Assembly: GCF_000003605.2 (NCBI RefSeq)
Contig: NW_003152254.1
Location: forward strand, 211,585 to 245,793
DNA: 34,209 nt
Source: Saccoglossus kowalevskii
Lineage: Eukaryota; Hemichordata; Enteropneusta; Harrimaniidae
Direction: 5' to 3'
Of the stretch, positions 8,938-20,960 are shown piece by piece. Under the pieces are notes generated by a model. That model did no database searches. It had not been told where the DNA came from and saw only the letters and a list, made by a program, of their open reading frames with translations. Position 1 is the stretch's first letter; each line of letters opens with the position of its first letter. The position numbers were made by a program, and so were the translations under genes.

Positions 8938-11578
8938 CTGAAACAGTAGCAAATTAATAATTCGCCGACAGCATTAGACAAATTTAAATATAATTGTTTT
9001 TATTTGGACTCAAATTTTAATATTTGCTATTACAATATGATAACTTAGAAGCATAATTTTCAAATCGAAAGCTACTGTTGAATATTTATCTTAGGTGGAC
9101 TTAATTTTCGCTAAAAAATACTTTTTGGGAGTTTTGTATGGAATTAATTTTCACTGATTTTTGACGAGTGGAATGTAAAATATAAGAAAAATGTAATATG
9201 CGCAGGATTTTAGTTTCACTGAATCATTCCTTCAGCGAAAATAGCAAAAAATAGTTTAAAGTATTTTACAGTAACTAAACAATCGTAAAGTTTTATTGGA
9301 AAAAAAAATATCGATAACAAACTGTATATTGTGTACTTAATATGTTTGTATATTAAAAAAATCAATAAATGTATGTCGTGTATACTAACTCTTCGAGATG
9401 TCCCTTCCTAATTTCAGCGCAAATTCAGCAAAATCAGGATTGCCGTCTGAAAAATAAAAATAACATTTGATACAAATTGTGACAAATATAGTATGTTTTC
9501 GACAATGATTACTCATATGAACAGGAAATACACAGGTCATTCAGGTAACACTGTAATCCTACATTTTCTGAATTGACATATGCCAGCAATATTTCCACTT
9601 ATCGAAAGTAATGCAATGTACCAAATTTCCGGCCTCATAGCAATGGAAACATAAGTAAATTATCCAGTAAATATACCCAATTTGTGAGCTGCAAAATACA
9701 ATAAATGCATCAGTATATTTAGTATACCTTTGCAATTAATTGATTATAAACCATTATTCTTACCTGTACTGGGCATTTTGTTTTGATTTGTGGCTCCATC
9801 AGGTGCAGCACTTGATGTTCCTAAAAAAATGTTGTAAATTGAAAAATAGATTCCCTGTAGCTGACCTATTTAAAACAATTACACAGGCCAATTTATATAA
9901 GCATATATGTTAATATTTTATATTATATAACATAATTTTTTGCCTATACAGTGCCTTTAGGATTCGCTTTATAATACAAATAACATTATTATAATTGTCT
10001 ATCCAATTTTAGATTTTGAAAAAATATACATTCCACCTTAACAAAGGTTACTAACGAATAACACAATAATTAAATGTTTTAATTTCGAAGTAAGTTTATT
10101 GAATTGTATACATACACATGGCCAAGTTATGAGTTACAAATATCTCATGACACAGATTCCTGTCTGACATCACATCAGATAATTCCTTCAATCTCTCAAA
10201 AAGCAAAATCTTTGCAAATTATCAGAAACATTTTGACAATGTCATATTTTGAACTAGTCATGTATCTCCACGTGTTCTTGTATGTTAGTTACAATGAATT
10301 TAAAAAAAAAACTGAAATTCGAAATTTGCATCTATATTTTCAAAAGTATCTATATATACATATGTATACATAGTAAAAATGTCACGCATTGTAAAAATAC
10401 AAATACAGAAGTATTTTACTGAATACAGTTTGGTCAACAGCTATTCTGAACACTATGGTGTAGGTGCAAAATAACTTTGACATACAATTTATGTGTGTGC
10501 TGTTGTTATTACACGCATCATTGTTTGTGTTGTTGGTCCGTCGTCGAATTATTACACTCAGTGCGATATATGACAAATTATTTTATCGAATATCTTGGTC
10601 TGTGTTATACTGTGTTGTTATTACACCCATCATTGTTTGTGTCGTCGAATTATTACAATCAGTGCGGTATATGTCTGTCTTCTACTGTGCCCTTTATTTT
10701 TAATTCACATACCAATTATGCTTTATATTTCATATACTCCAAATACACAAACTAAATTAAAATACGATAGCCTCAATTAAAGCTTTGCACAGAGACCATA
10801 AATGATACAATTCGTCAAGCCACATGTGCTATCACTTGAATGTAATATATAGCGAGTTGTTTATAATGCGTATTTTAGAAACGGGACAACATTGACATGT
10901 TATGAATATAATTTACCCTTTTGTTTCTGCTTGTTCACAAATTCCTCGACGTCTTCCACAAGAGCAGCCCGATTCATATCCGGTAGCATTGCGATGAGAA
11001 CATCCATGTTAGTGGCGGATATCTTGCCATTTTCAGCCAGTGCTGTTAACAGCTCGGCTGCATCAGTGCATCTGTCAATTTTATTTTCAGATATATAATC
11101 CTTTGATAATCTTTTCATACCTTTTAGCTCATCTGGAAGTAATCGCATGTACAGAAAATTTAATATACTAGATAATACAAAATAAATAAAAATATATTGT
11201 TTTTCGAGAAGCAATGTTGATATTTGTCGAACATGTAGCAGACAACTGTGAGAGCGGCGGAGGGCACAATGTTAGCGTTTAGTTGATTGGATGATTGTCG
11301 AATAAATTTGAATCTTTAATGTACAATTTGATGACTACTCATAACCAACCATGATTACTAATCTGTATGGGTTCAAGTTTTACACAGATTTAAATTATAC
11401 TATATTAATCATTGTGATTGTATTCATATTTAAAGTGCATATTATTATTACAGTGTATATGAATTACTCTTTATGGTACATCTAATGTGTTCAACTATAA
11501 TAATGTTTTACCATTTTTTATTTCTCCTCCAATATATTCAATGAATTTAGCAAGTGGATTTAACTGCGAAGAAGCCAT
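8738..11578 (-). CDS. Tandem death-effector-domain (DED) protein, five exons, complete
   Basis: Joining exons 11512-11578, 10917-11132, 9764-9820, 9390-9446 and 8738-8937 gives 597 nt, or 198 residues plus TAG. Every junction has GT/AG and phase 1, so the frame is continuous. The ATG has a favourable context (A at -3, G at +4). DED1 covers about residues 5-90 (helix 2 begins ELKGMKRL; helix-6 motif NRAAL at 76-80). A polar linker spans about 91-115. DED2 covers about 116-198 (ELADMKIL at 134-141; helix-6 motif RKDL at 188-191). DEDs mediate homotypic assembly in death-receptor and caspase-8 complexes in the cytoplasm (known family role). There is no caspase, death domain, signal peptide or membrane segment, so the protein resembles a short c-FLIP or an isolated caspase-8 prodomain. 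Whether it promotes or blocks signalling cannot be read from the sequence. A further 5' non-coding exon or alternative 3' exons are possible. Confidence 0.85.
9390..9446 (-). CDS. DED gene exon 4 (DED2 helix 1)
   Basis: 57 nt, with acceptor TTTTTCAG and donor AAGA|GTTAGT. It encodes NPDFAEFALKLGRDISK, the helix 1 of DED2 and the counterpart of exon 1. Both flanking introns are phase 1. Confidence 0.75.
9764..9820 (-). CDS. DED gene exon 3 (inter-DED linker)
   Basis: 57 nt, flanked by TTTTTTAG and GTAAGAA. It encodes a Ser/Ala/Thr/Asn-rich linker (G95 to T113), predicted to be unstructured. Both flanking introns are phase 1, so the exon is symmetric and could be skipped without changing the frame. 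Confidence 0.75.
10498..10673. repeat. Imperfect tandem duplication inside DED intron 2
   Basis: Units at about 10498-10572 and 10610-10673 share TGTTGTTATTACAC, ATCATTGTTTGTGT and CGAATTATTACA. The second unit lacks about 11 bases of the first. It explains the overlapping short open frames there, which are not genes. Confidence 0.8.
10917..11132 (-). CDS. DED gene exon 2 (DED1 helices 2-6)
   Basis: 216 nt. The acceptor is TTCCAG|ATGAGC and the donor is AAGG|GTAAAT. It encodes residues 24-94, the bulk of DED1, including the amphipathic helix 2 start ELKGMKRL and the C-terminal NRAALVEDVEEF. The open frame runs on past both ends of the exon, but phase matching with exons 1 and 3 supports these boundaries. 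A decayed copy of its 3' part lies at 26400-26551. Confidence 0.85.
11512..11578 (-). CDS. DED gene exon 1 (start codon, DED1 helix 1)
   Basis: 67 nt encoding M1-N22 plus the first base of D23. The predicted helix 1 reads NPLAKFIEYIGGEI. The donor is ATG|GTAAAA. The in-frame ATG lies at 11576-11578, and no earlier coding sequence is evident before it. Confidence 0.8.
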
Positions 11579-12019
11579 CTTCTATTCACTAATTCTAGGG
11601 AACAAATAGATCAAATAATTGTATTAACAGTAAATTCAAAAGCGTAATTGAGCATGAATGAAAAAACAGAGAAATAATATATTTTTAAATCACAATCGAA
11701 AGATGATATAACAATGATATATATATATATATGGTGGCTGTTGTTTGTAGACTGACATGTGTTTCTTGTACATATCCTGGTAGCTGGAAATGTGTTTTAC
11801 ATGGTATCGTTCTATGTGGTAACCAGGGCGCCTATAAATATATCAATATAAATATTGTTCATTGACAATACATCACACAGTATAATAGTTAGATTTGTAC
11901 CAGGAACATGACATACATAAAGTGTTAATTATCAGAAAATAAACAAACAGGATGTCGTCACTCAGAATGTAATATACCAGGTGCACAAGATTGAACTACT
12001 TTTTGGTCTTATAAGTATA
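11579..12019. other. Upstream flank of the DED gene
   Basis: Expected to hold the 5' UTR and promoter on the minus strand. An (AT)8 microsatellite lies at 11717-11732. No convincing TATA box or initiator could be singled out in this AT-rich stretch. Confidence 0.45.
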
Positions 12020-12260
12020 TAGTATGTCCACCACCCCATACCTCCCCTGCCTCCTTTCCTTCCCTTCCTTTCCATAAATTTCTTTCTCCCTGTAACTATT
12101 AATTGAACATCGAGTTATAATTTGGGCGTGATTTTACAAAATTAGTCGTTGTTCATAACATATGGGCGTGGTTATTCAGCACCAGACGTTATATGGTTGG
12201 AGAGCGCGGTTTTCATCAAAGGATTGATTATACTGTCATATAGATTCATATAGAGCTAGT
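12020..12260. repeat. Pyrimidine-rich repeat block from module B, third copy
   Basis: Very close to 2660-2905 (GTAACTATTAATTGAACATC, CATATGGGCGTGGTTATTCA, GGTTGGAGAGCGCGGTTTTC) and more diverged from 18010-18225. It runs almost directly into module C, without the intervening roughly 700 bases of copy 1. Confidence 0.85.
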
Positions 12261-12289
12261 AAAACTATGATTGGAAGTAGACATAAATA

Positions 12290-13400
12290 TAAGGGAGAAT
12301 ATGAACATTTTAAGCTATTTAATCAAAGTTTAACCTGTAACATTACACCATTGTTTACGACTGACAGCACAAATTACTTAATCAAACAAGTAGGTGTAAC
12401 TATGTATGATACGTGGTGATATCTATGGCGTAGTTGGTGGTAATTCCAAAATATTAGTAGGATTACGTGGGAAAAATCATAATCATATCTTACTGATTCA
12501 TATTCAAAAATCCAAGATAAATCTGTCACTATTTGTCTTGTGATGACGTGTTTAGTTATTTATATTGTTACCAGTCTACGAGAGGCATTGTTATCAGAGA
12601 AAAACCAGTACTGACACGTTTACTGACACATCATTCAATATATTTACTACATCGTATATTAAAAACTTTTGTCGTAAAATCGATATATACGACAGACTGT
12701 AACTTCACAATCCTTGATGGGCAGTAATTCCAAACACGGCAACATTATCACAGCAACAACAACAAAGTGAAAATTAGTGAATTTCCAGATAATTGGCAAT
12801 ATAACGGTGCTGACACTCTGTGGATACTATCAAATTGACTTTGTATGGTCATCTCTTGTATTTTGTAGTTGTAGTGTTAAAGTTAACTTGCGAGTTTTAG
12901 GCTCAGTCGGCGCTATTGGTTGAGAACAGTTAAGTACAATGACTGACATTTACGTTGGCGTCTATTGGTTTTAATTACATCGTGTGATATTATCATTGAA
13001 TACAAAACAAAGAATGTATGTTACATTACAAATCAGGTGGCACACGTGGTACAATAATACAATATCAATCATTCCTGAAAATCTTCTTTGTATACAAACA
13101 ATCAAAATTTGTTGTATGGTAACCGCAAACAGCGCGTCCAAAACCTAGTTCAGGAATTTATGAACACATGGTAGTTATTACCATACAGCATAAAAATATG
13201 ACATCATTTTGGCTTCAACCAACAGAGTCGGCCGAGACAGAAAACAAACACCTGGCACCTGGTACCTGTGTAATGATAGTATCAATCAAACTTTGTCTAT
13301 GTTCGTGCACAAACACGCACAATTCTTCATGAGTGGGATTCCCAATACGTAACAGGTGGGTTCTAAATAACTAAAGTGAAATATGAATACTGATTCTCTC
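12290..13400. repeat. Dispersed repeat module C, copy 3, with module G
   Basis: Module C (12290-13060) is followed by about 240 bases not found elsewhere in the window, then module G at 13300-13400 (CACAAACACGCA, CAATACGTAACAGGTG). Non-coding. Confidence 0.75.
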
Positions 13401-14579
13401 GTTTAACTGAGGGAATCATTTCTATGTATATATTTAAATGGTATTATCTATATTTGTATTATTAACAAAACTGTTGTATATCTATCAACAAAATTATATC
13501 GTTTCGTTTTAATGCTTCAATATACTATTTTATGTGTACATGTACGAACTTGTTTACACACGATTTTCGCGCTTAGATGTTACTATTGATAACAGTTGAC
13601 ATAGAAGGTGATGACCTATTTGTTCTTTGTTTCTCTCAAATTTAGTCATGGCAGCAATTCTCGTAGATTGCCAAACCGATATTATTTAATTTATATTTCA
13701 TATTTTTGAATATTGTTTATATAATTATCTGACTCTGTGGTTTCACAAAAAAGTGTCTTTCGTTATAGCACTAATCACTATTTTGGCCCCGTGGAGCAAT
13801 AAACAACTGCGCTTGTATTGTTCCGTTGGCTAACGTGCGATAACCTTTACTGAACTTCCGTTCACCCGCACCCCAGCGATACATGACCATAGCCAGTTGG
13901 CAAAACGAAAGTTCAGTGCTACTGCAGAGAAACTCACGTGCATGAGATTCAAAAAGCTGAGATTTGTTTCCATTTTATTTTAAGAAAATCTTCAAAAGAA
14001 AGATCCGTAAAAGACTGCTGGATTGCTCCTGCAGTTTTTGTCAAAACCCCTACGCAATCTTATTTTGGTAACTATTCTGAACAGCCAACGAAGCTAATAT
14101 GTTGATTCATTTGACACACGATAATGTATCTATTCGAAAGCAGTGATTTCCGTAATAAAAGAAATATCCCAACAAACATACTCACCGTTCAGTTGATCTC
14201 TGTGAAAACTTGCTCAGCTATAGTTATGGCGTGTTTCTCGTAAAGCACTAACTGCTATAATGAGCATCGTGTAATACAATGTGGACTTCAGAATCATAAA
14301 TCACTTATTGACTGATATGAATTTGTAACAAGTAACTAAGCTGGTCTAGATCCATTATAATAGTAATATGTGATGCAGTACCACAATGAAATTATGACTT
14401 TGAATAGCCTAATGTAATAACATGTATTCTTGCTTGTGTTCGGTTTATTTTTTAAATTGTACCTTATAACGAAATAATCGATGCCAAAATTTATGAATTT
14501 CTGAAAATCTGGCTTAGAAAGCTCAGTAAATACATGTACTTATTTTTCATGGGCTACCTGCTTGGTTCCTTAACAATTT
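13401..14579. other. No gene seen; one inverted repeat
   Basis: Apart from the inverted repeat at 13849-13917 (ACTGAACTTCCGTT pairing with AACGAAAGTTCAGT, 13 of 14 positions, 41-base spacer), nothing is recognisable. Confidence 0.5.
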
Positions 14580-14665
14580 GCTTGCTTGCTTAGCTCTCTC
14601 AGTAAGGCGACCGCTTCATAGCATAGATGATGTGAGAGACCCGTTTCGATTCATGGTTTTTGCTA
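14580..14665 (+). mobile_element. Possible tRNA-derived SINE head
   Basis: TAGCTCTCTCAGTAAGGCG at 14591-14609 resembles a pol III A box with a small insertion. GTTTCGATTC at 14643-14652 matches the B box at 9 of 10 positions. Spacing is slightly longer than in a tRNA, and no clean cloverleaf forms. A decayed SINE is more likely than a tRNA gene. Confidence 0.4.
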
Positions 14666-15180
14666 TTAAAAAATGGTTTCTTTAGAAATTATGGTGGAAT
14701 CGCAATTAGCTGTCTTGGCGGAAGATTACCCTCGGTCTGAAACTTTAGTAGAACATTTTGTGTTCTTGAATAATCTATTGAGATTCGTTGAGGTGGTTGT
14801 AGAACTTAATTGTTCTATCCTTATTACGATGTTAGATGTATACTAATTATCACTGCCACGAGCACTGTGATGCTCACATAAACAAAAGATACTAAAAACA
14901 TCAAGATCCCATTATATTATGTGGACTATGAATACTATGTCAAATCACTCGAACAGACACCGACATTATAGAATGATATATTACAACCCAACAGTGTCTG
15001 TCTCTCTGCAAGCCCAAAGGTCGACCGTTTAATGCCTTGGTAACCACATGCGCATAGGTTTATTTATCACAACATTGTTTTAAATAAGGCGTATGGTACT
15101 TCGCTGTGTTCATGAATACAGTTGCGTTTTACATAATGCGAGCAATGAGTGGACAATATTTGTAAATGACCAATTATTGT
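14666..15180. other. No gene seen
   Basis: AT-rich sequence with no conserved motif; it may include the body of the possible SINE. Confidence 0.45.
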
Positions 15181-15300
15181 ACAAGTCACACGAAGAGTAT
15201 ATATTCGACTAAAGTAATGAAGTCATATTCGCTTTGGAAGGTTGCATGTTTACTTCGACATTAATGCTGTGTTTATTTGTGTTGCCATGCAACCCAGCAT
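15181..15300. repeat. Dispersed repeat module H, copy 1
   Basis: Pairs with 16995-17130 (AGAGTATATATTCGACTAAAG versus AGAGTATATGTTCGACTAAAG, and TATTTGTGTTG-CATGCAA). Confidence 0.65.
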
Positions 15301-15351
15301 TCAATACAACATTTGAATCGCCCTCTGTGTACATGTGTTATATTTATAAAG

Positions 15352-16010
15352 GTCATCCCTCCAACAGTACCAGTGCCAACTACCCAGTAAAATTGTAACC
15401 AAATCATCAGCAAATAGCGTCTTTAAGACCTGCATAATTAAGGCCACAATCTTACAAAATGACACTTCATTGACAATTATCAAATTTCTATTTTAAGTAA
15501 ATATAAATGTGTCACGTAGAAAAGAAATATGCATACCTGTTTGAACAGTAATCTTAAGCAGACATTCCATTACTTCAGAACATCAGTTATTTTGGTCCTA
15601 TAATAATGTGATGTAGACAATTTGATCACAAAATTAGCTCGTAACTGTAGAAACTACTGCGCTTTAACTACAATATTATGTGCAAATTTAGATAATTCAA
15701 AGGGTAACATTTTTCGCGAGTTCGAAATAGGGTTTCAAAAATGCAGCAGCAGGGATTGCATTTTACTAATATTGTATTTCGTGTGTGCAAAATTTCTTTT
15801 AACAAAATATGTTGCTGTCCTTCACTAATCACAGACATTGTATAATAGAATATTATTTCTAACGCCGTCTGCGTTTATTATAGCCAATATTATAATAGGG
15901 CATATCGTACTTTGCATATTTTTCATAAATACTTCAAATTTTACACAATTTACGCTGTGTGACCAATGCGGAGGCAATACTTGTATATAGCCAGCCAGTG
16001 ACAATATGAC
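15352..16010. repeat. Dispersed repeat module I, copy 1
   Basis: Pairs with 27665-28140 (CACAATCTTACAAAATGACA, CTTCATTGACAAT, TTTAAGTAAATATAAATGTG). The open frames here are not conserved in the other copy. Confidence 0.78.
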
Positions 16011-16994
16011 GTGTCTTGTCCTTAAACTGACAAGTGATAAAGCACTCGTCTTTAAAGGAAGACGTTCATCACGTCGCGCATGTGTTGATCCCACATTAAC
16101 CAAGAATGTGATCGAATGTGATTCGTGCGCAGATCAATATGTAAAAATCCAATCCAATAAACTGATTGGTTGTTACAATGTAAAATCAACGTAAACATTT
16201 TTACTGACAAGTGAAGCAAGTAAATAACACTGAATAAACTACATGATATATACCAATGTCTGGCCATTCTCTATGTTCTGAATCGGCGTAAACGGGTGTC
16301 ATGCTCTCTGCACGTAATAAACTTGGTTATTAACTATATTTTCGGATTCGCTCGGCGATTAGATTCCGTACGCGTTAATCACTCATCCAGTATATTTTTA
16401 TTTGACATAGTATTTACCGTGCAGTTTATTCGCTGCTGTATACTTCCTATACTTTCTATATTAATAGCTACTACTATTACTAATTTACAATATTTCCTGG
16501 GATGATTCGATCGCATCAATAAACTCCAAAGAGTCAAAGCCGGTATTTAGTGCATATTGTGTGCAGGCATAAATCCTTTTAGTTGGAATTTTTTTATATT
16601 ATTATATCTAACTAAATTATTAGTACAAGCTGGTGAAAGAGCATAATATTAATAAAGCCAGCACGAGAATACCACAAAATATGGTCCAAGACAGGACAGG
16701 ATCACATCAACCCCCAACTCACGTTGGTTAATAATACCTTCCTGATATCTTCGTGAATGCTCTAATTATTGTAAAATTTTAAAGAGTAAAAATGTATGAA
16801 GATACTACTGTGCATACCAATAATATGTATATTATTTTAACACTTTTCTTACATGTCTTCAATTTCAGGAAAATTCGATGCACGTTTTGAATAAGGATAA
16901 CCATAATGTTTGTCGCATTGGTCAGAAAATGGGTAATTTAACCTCTAACTTTAGAATTATGTATTTCAATATTTCAGCGCGAATTAAAACATGT
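16011..16994. other. No gene seen
   Basis: Overlapping short open frames on both strands (16006-16505) show no recognisable motif and are probably chance. Confidence 0.5.
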
Positions 16995-17130
16995 TCACAC
17001 AAAGAGTATATGTTCGACTAAAGTCATGAAAATAATGATAGCATATAGTCTGGAATGATATGCCCAACTTAGAAAGGTTCATGTATACTTCGATATAAAG
17101 CTGTAATTATTTGTGTTGTCATGCAAAACA
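16995..17130. repeat. Dispersed repeat module H, copy 2
   Basis: Counterpart of 15181-15300, with an insertion of about 30 bases in its middle. Confidence 0.6.
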
Positions 17131-17309
17131 AAGCTGGACACAAAATGTGAATTACTGAGATTGTTGAAACAGTTATTTATTCATACAGTTGAAATGTATG
17201 TTTGATTTAAAGAAGGAGACATCACCCGTTTGAACCCAGATACTATTGTCGACTGCTTCTAGCATACGGAAATGGGAAGACATAACTATCATCTTAACTA
17301 AACTTTTAA

Positions 17310-18760
17310 GATAATAAATATATCATGACACATTCTTATCAACAACACACGTTGTAACATGGCCATGGCTAAAAAGTCCATATACATAGTAGGATAGAAT
17401 GGCCCAACCAAATGCGTTCAACGAACTCAGAGGCAAGTAGACAACTTAAGATGTTCATAAAGAAAAACTAGTTGTTTCCAATTGGGTGTAACAATTCGGT
17501 TTTGATTGCCTGGCTATTTTCTTGTCTCTTAGGATGTAGCCTGATATTTGTTGCTTTAATGAGAACTAAAGCCATTACACAAGATGTCGGAAAAAAGGTA
17601 TGCTGAGCAATATTCAATAACTATTGCTAGCAGTATTAAAATTTTTATTGGTAGCCAAACGCTGTGTTGTTGTCATTCTGAAATAAATTATTCAATGTCT
17701 TGAAGCAAATTAAAAGATAGGATTATGGTTTGCAAAAACTATGAATATACAATAGTGTCTAACACACCTTGTTTTGATACAAATATTAATAATTTGTATA
17801 TGTATAATTTGTACTTAGTTATTATTGACACTCATGATCTTAGTTCAGATAAAAATGTTTAGATAAACATTTTGAAGTATTAGTATCAATGGTTTTTAAA
17901 ATGGTGTATTTTAATATAAATCGTGGTCAATAATTATTAATTAATTATTTTGATTTTTCATACGCAGAATTTACTTTAGTGTATTGTAACAAGTGATTGC
18001 TAAATCTTTCATGTCAACCGTTCTCCCCTATCCTCTAAAATCCCTTCTTCCTTCACTAAATATATTAATTACAAATCGAGTTATAATTTGGGCGAGGTTT
18101 CGCAAATCTAGTGGTTTATAACATATTCATTTCAAGAAGTTATCTGGTTGGGAAGCTCAGTTTTCATCAATGCATTGCATATACTGTCGCATACATTCAT
18201 ATACGGCAAGTGAAACTATGATTAATCGCATGAGAGGACAGAAAGTTTTAACTTTTTGTGCTGCATCATACATCGACACACATTTGACATAGTTTAGTTT
18301 GTTTCGGGCGATGGCGGAAATGTTGGCTATTGTGGTTTCATACTCTCCAAATATTCAACGTCATGTGTTAATGAAATTGATCGGCCACCCCCCGTGAGGC
18401 AATGCTTTCCACAAACCAGTTCTTTGCCAGTTTAGTTTAGCTTCAATCATTACACTGAGTAATAAATTAAATGATAAATTAAATCATATATTGTGTATAA
18501 GTAGGCCATTTTCAAAGAAAGATACATTGCTTTTCAAAATAATATCGATGTCTATATCAAGCTATCAAACTCACATTACCATTGACGCAAGTGCACAGCT
18601 ATGCCATATAACTATGTAGGCAAGTTACCAAAATAATATTTACTCGGCTGGACATAAGACAGTGTGTTAAAAACAATTTTCTCTGCAGTATTTTGCGTGT
18701 CTAAAGGCCGAGTATACGCCCTGATATTTATTTGTTTTTTATTTTAAATTTGCGGTGGAT
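17310..18760. repeat. Dispersed repeat modules A and B, copy 2
   Basis: Module A right part (17310-17560) joins module B (17580-18760) directly. In copy 1 the same junction is separated by the 501-bp solo LTR, so this copy is an approximate pre-insertion site. Confidence 0.72.
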
Positions 18761-18799
18761 AGCATGAAGGTCGCCTACCTTGTATGTTCAATTGTAATA

Positions 18800-18912
18800 A
18801 TTAGGCGATATGCAATCGATTTGTCGTTACTTGTGCTATTTAAAAACAAATAAGTTGTTTAATTTTATTTGAATGTTGAAGTGCAACAACTTTCTTTTGA
18901 TTCTGCTCTCCC
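18800..18912. repeat. Dispersed repeat module D, copy 2
   Basis: Counterpart of 7615-7735. Here it follows module B directly, whereas in copy 1 it lies about 4 kb further on. Confidence 0.68.
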
Positions 18913-20780
18913 ATCTTTGAAAAAGACAGAAATTTTCATTTTTAAACCAATCATAGTTATTTCAGTGTACGATTTCTTTATCTTTATTAAAATTCCAAAA
19001 TTATTATAAGCCTTTATACAAAATTGGTGAATGCTCTTATTTACCAAAGAGTCATCAACGTTTTGCAATGGTATTATTTAAGGAAATTCAAAGCTAACAC
19101 TTTAATTGTAACTTTTTATCTATATTTTCTAAGTCATCTATCCGTTGGACAGAATAATATGTTAGTAATTTTACCAAATTGTTAAAAGTAATCATTGCAT
19201 TAATATTATGAATAAGTACATTATATAGTAGCTAACTACACATTCAGGACATTCGTTGGCAAATTAACATCATAGGTATTCAGAAAATATGTGTAATATT
19301 ATCGAACAGAAAGATTCGCTACTTTGTTGTGTATTACTATATAGTACATTGGTTAATTCGTGTGAAATTCAAGCGTGTATTTAAACGCATACAGCCGATG
19401 ACTCCTTTAAACTGGAATAAAATATCAATGGTCATTGACCCCAATACTACGGAGAGTCATAGGTCATTCAAAATGTAAACACTTGAGTGTTAATATACTG
19501 AAATAGCTGATGTAGCATTAGATAAAGCAACACGAGTAGCCGGTAATGAAAAAACAAATATTTACAGTGTCCTTGGTAATTAAAACACACCATAATACAT
19601 TACATTATTTGAGTGTATCTGTGGTAAAGAAATCACAATTTATTTAATAAGCGAACAGTCAAATACGTATTGAATTGCATATATCTCGAGCTAACAGCCT
19701 ATTATTAGTTTTGTTGATATTTAACGATGGTGTATGTGATTATCGGGTAAAGTTTTATTGAGTTAAATATTGTTCGTCCAGGGAAATAATTTGTTGTCTT
19801 TTATACATATGCATTCAATTTTGGAAGCAGTTTTATTACATGCCTTCATCCGCCCGCCAATCAAACACACATCTTATAATAGGAACATCCGGGGATTTTT
19901 GCGGTCCAGTAAGCCATGTACGGACCGGACCGTCTTCACTGTCAACAGAGAGGTCCAATGATCGAAGAAATTCTCAGAACTACTTTCGTTTGCTTGGAGA
20001 AAATGTGTAAAAGTAAAAATAAAAATCATGATGATGTTAATATTCAATATTTCAATACAACTTTGCCACCACACACAAATTCAATTGCACAACAATGCAT
20101 GTAAAAACAACTCACATCGAATACATGAGCTTGTCAACCAAAAATGAAATTCAAACAATCGATAACTCGCAAAAGTTTAACAACTTGTGACAACAGTGCA
20201 TACTAATTTAAAATCGGCAAGTTCTAATCAATTTCTTGGCTAGATTCTGAGCTAGTGTCAATAACCTGTATACGACTAAATATGCGTTATTTAACTTGCG
20301 TGGGTGACACATTCTTCCGTGTTCCCGTGACAGTTACATTCATTGTTATGGTACAATTGTTCATAATGGGCCAAGTTTATTTATACCTTGATCGCGAGGT
20401 ACAACTTGCTTGTTTGCATTGCTCAAAATATCCGTGATCTTAGTGTTGGAGATTAGCTGGACTATGATGACGGGTCAATTTTGCTATTTTATGGGCGACG
20501 ACACTAGCAGATGACAAACGTTTAACGTTTTAAGTCTTGCGTACAGACTGACAAGTTTTTCGACCGGATATACCGGCCAAACGTATAGCATTTACGAAAC
20601 GTGGAAGTGGAGCGAGATAAAAATCCGATTCAACTTGCAGGCAGTTGGTGAACGGTGTTTTATGTACCATAATATAGCGAAACTGGGTTTCGCTCGCAAT
20701 GGTATTACAAATTTTACAATCGTGAACTGAGTCAGTGCATATATTATACTCAAAACACCAGTCGTTTTATTTCTTGTATG
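18913..20780. other. No gene seen
   Basis: Unique-looking AT-rich DNA. The overlapping open frames at 19770-20104 show no known motif. A small perfect hairpin (AGCGAAAC, loop TGG, GTTTCGCT) lies at 20676-20694. Confidence 0.5.
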
Positions 20781-20789
20781 TGTTGAAAA

Positions 20790-20960
20790 TAAGTATTACA
20801 TGGCCACAAGTCTGAATTGATATGTTATTGTTTTTTTGGAATAAATGCAGATTTGTCGATACTAGCAATGTTCTATTATTTTATTATATAATGTTGAATG
20901 ATTGACCAATTCATTGCTTCAATAAATTTTATATTTCCACTAATAGAAATAAAGTAAATG
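20790..20960. repeat. Dispersed repeat module E, copy 1
   Basis: Pairs with 33240-33395 (GCAGATTTGTCGATACT, TTTTATATTTCCACT, AGAAATAAA). Confidence 0.72.

Noticed and set aside
10104-10780. Several plus-strand frames within DED intron 2
   Set aside because: Explained by the tandem duplication and AT-rich intron sequence; they show no conserved domain.
15825-16267. Overlapping minus-strand frames of 92 and 71 codons
   Set aside because: Partly inside repeat module I; no motif, and the other copy of the repeat does not keep the frame.
20676-20694. Perfect 8-bp hairpin AGCGAAAC/GTTTCGCT
   Set aside because: Isolated and short; expected by chance in a window of this size, with no neighbouring element to give it meaning.
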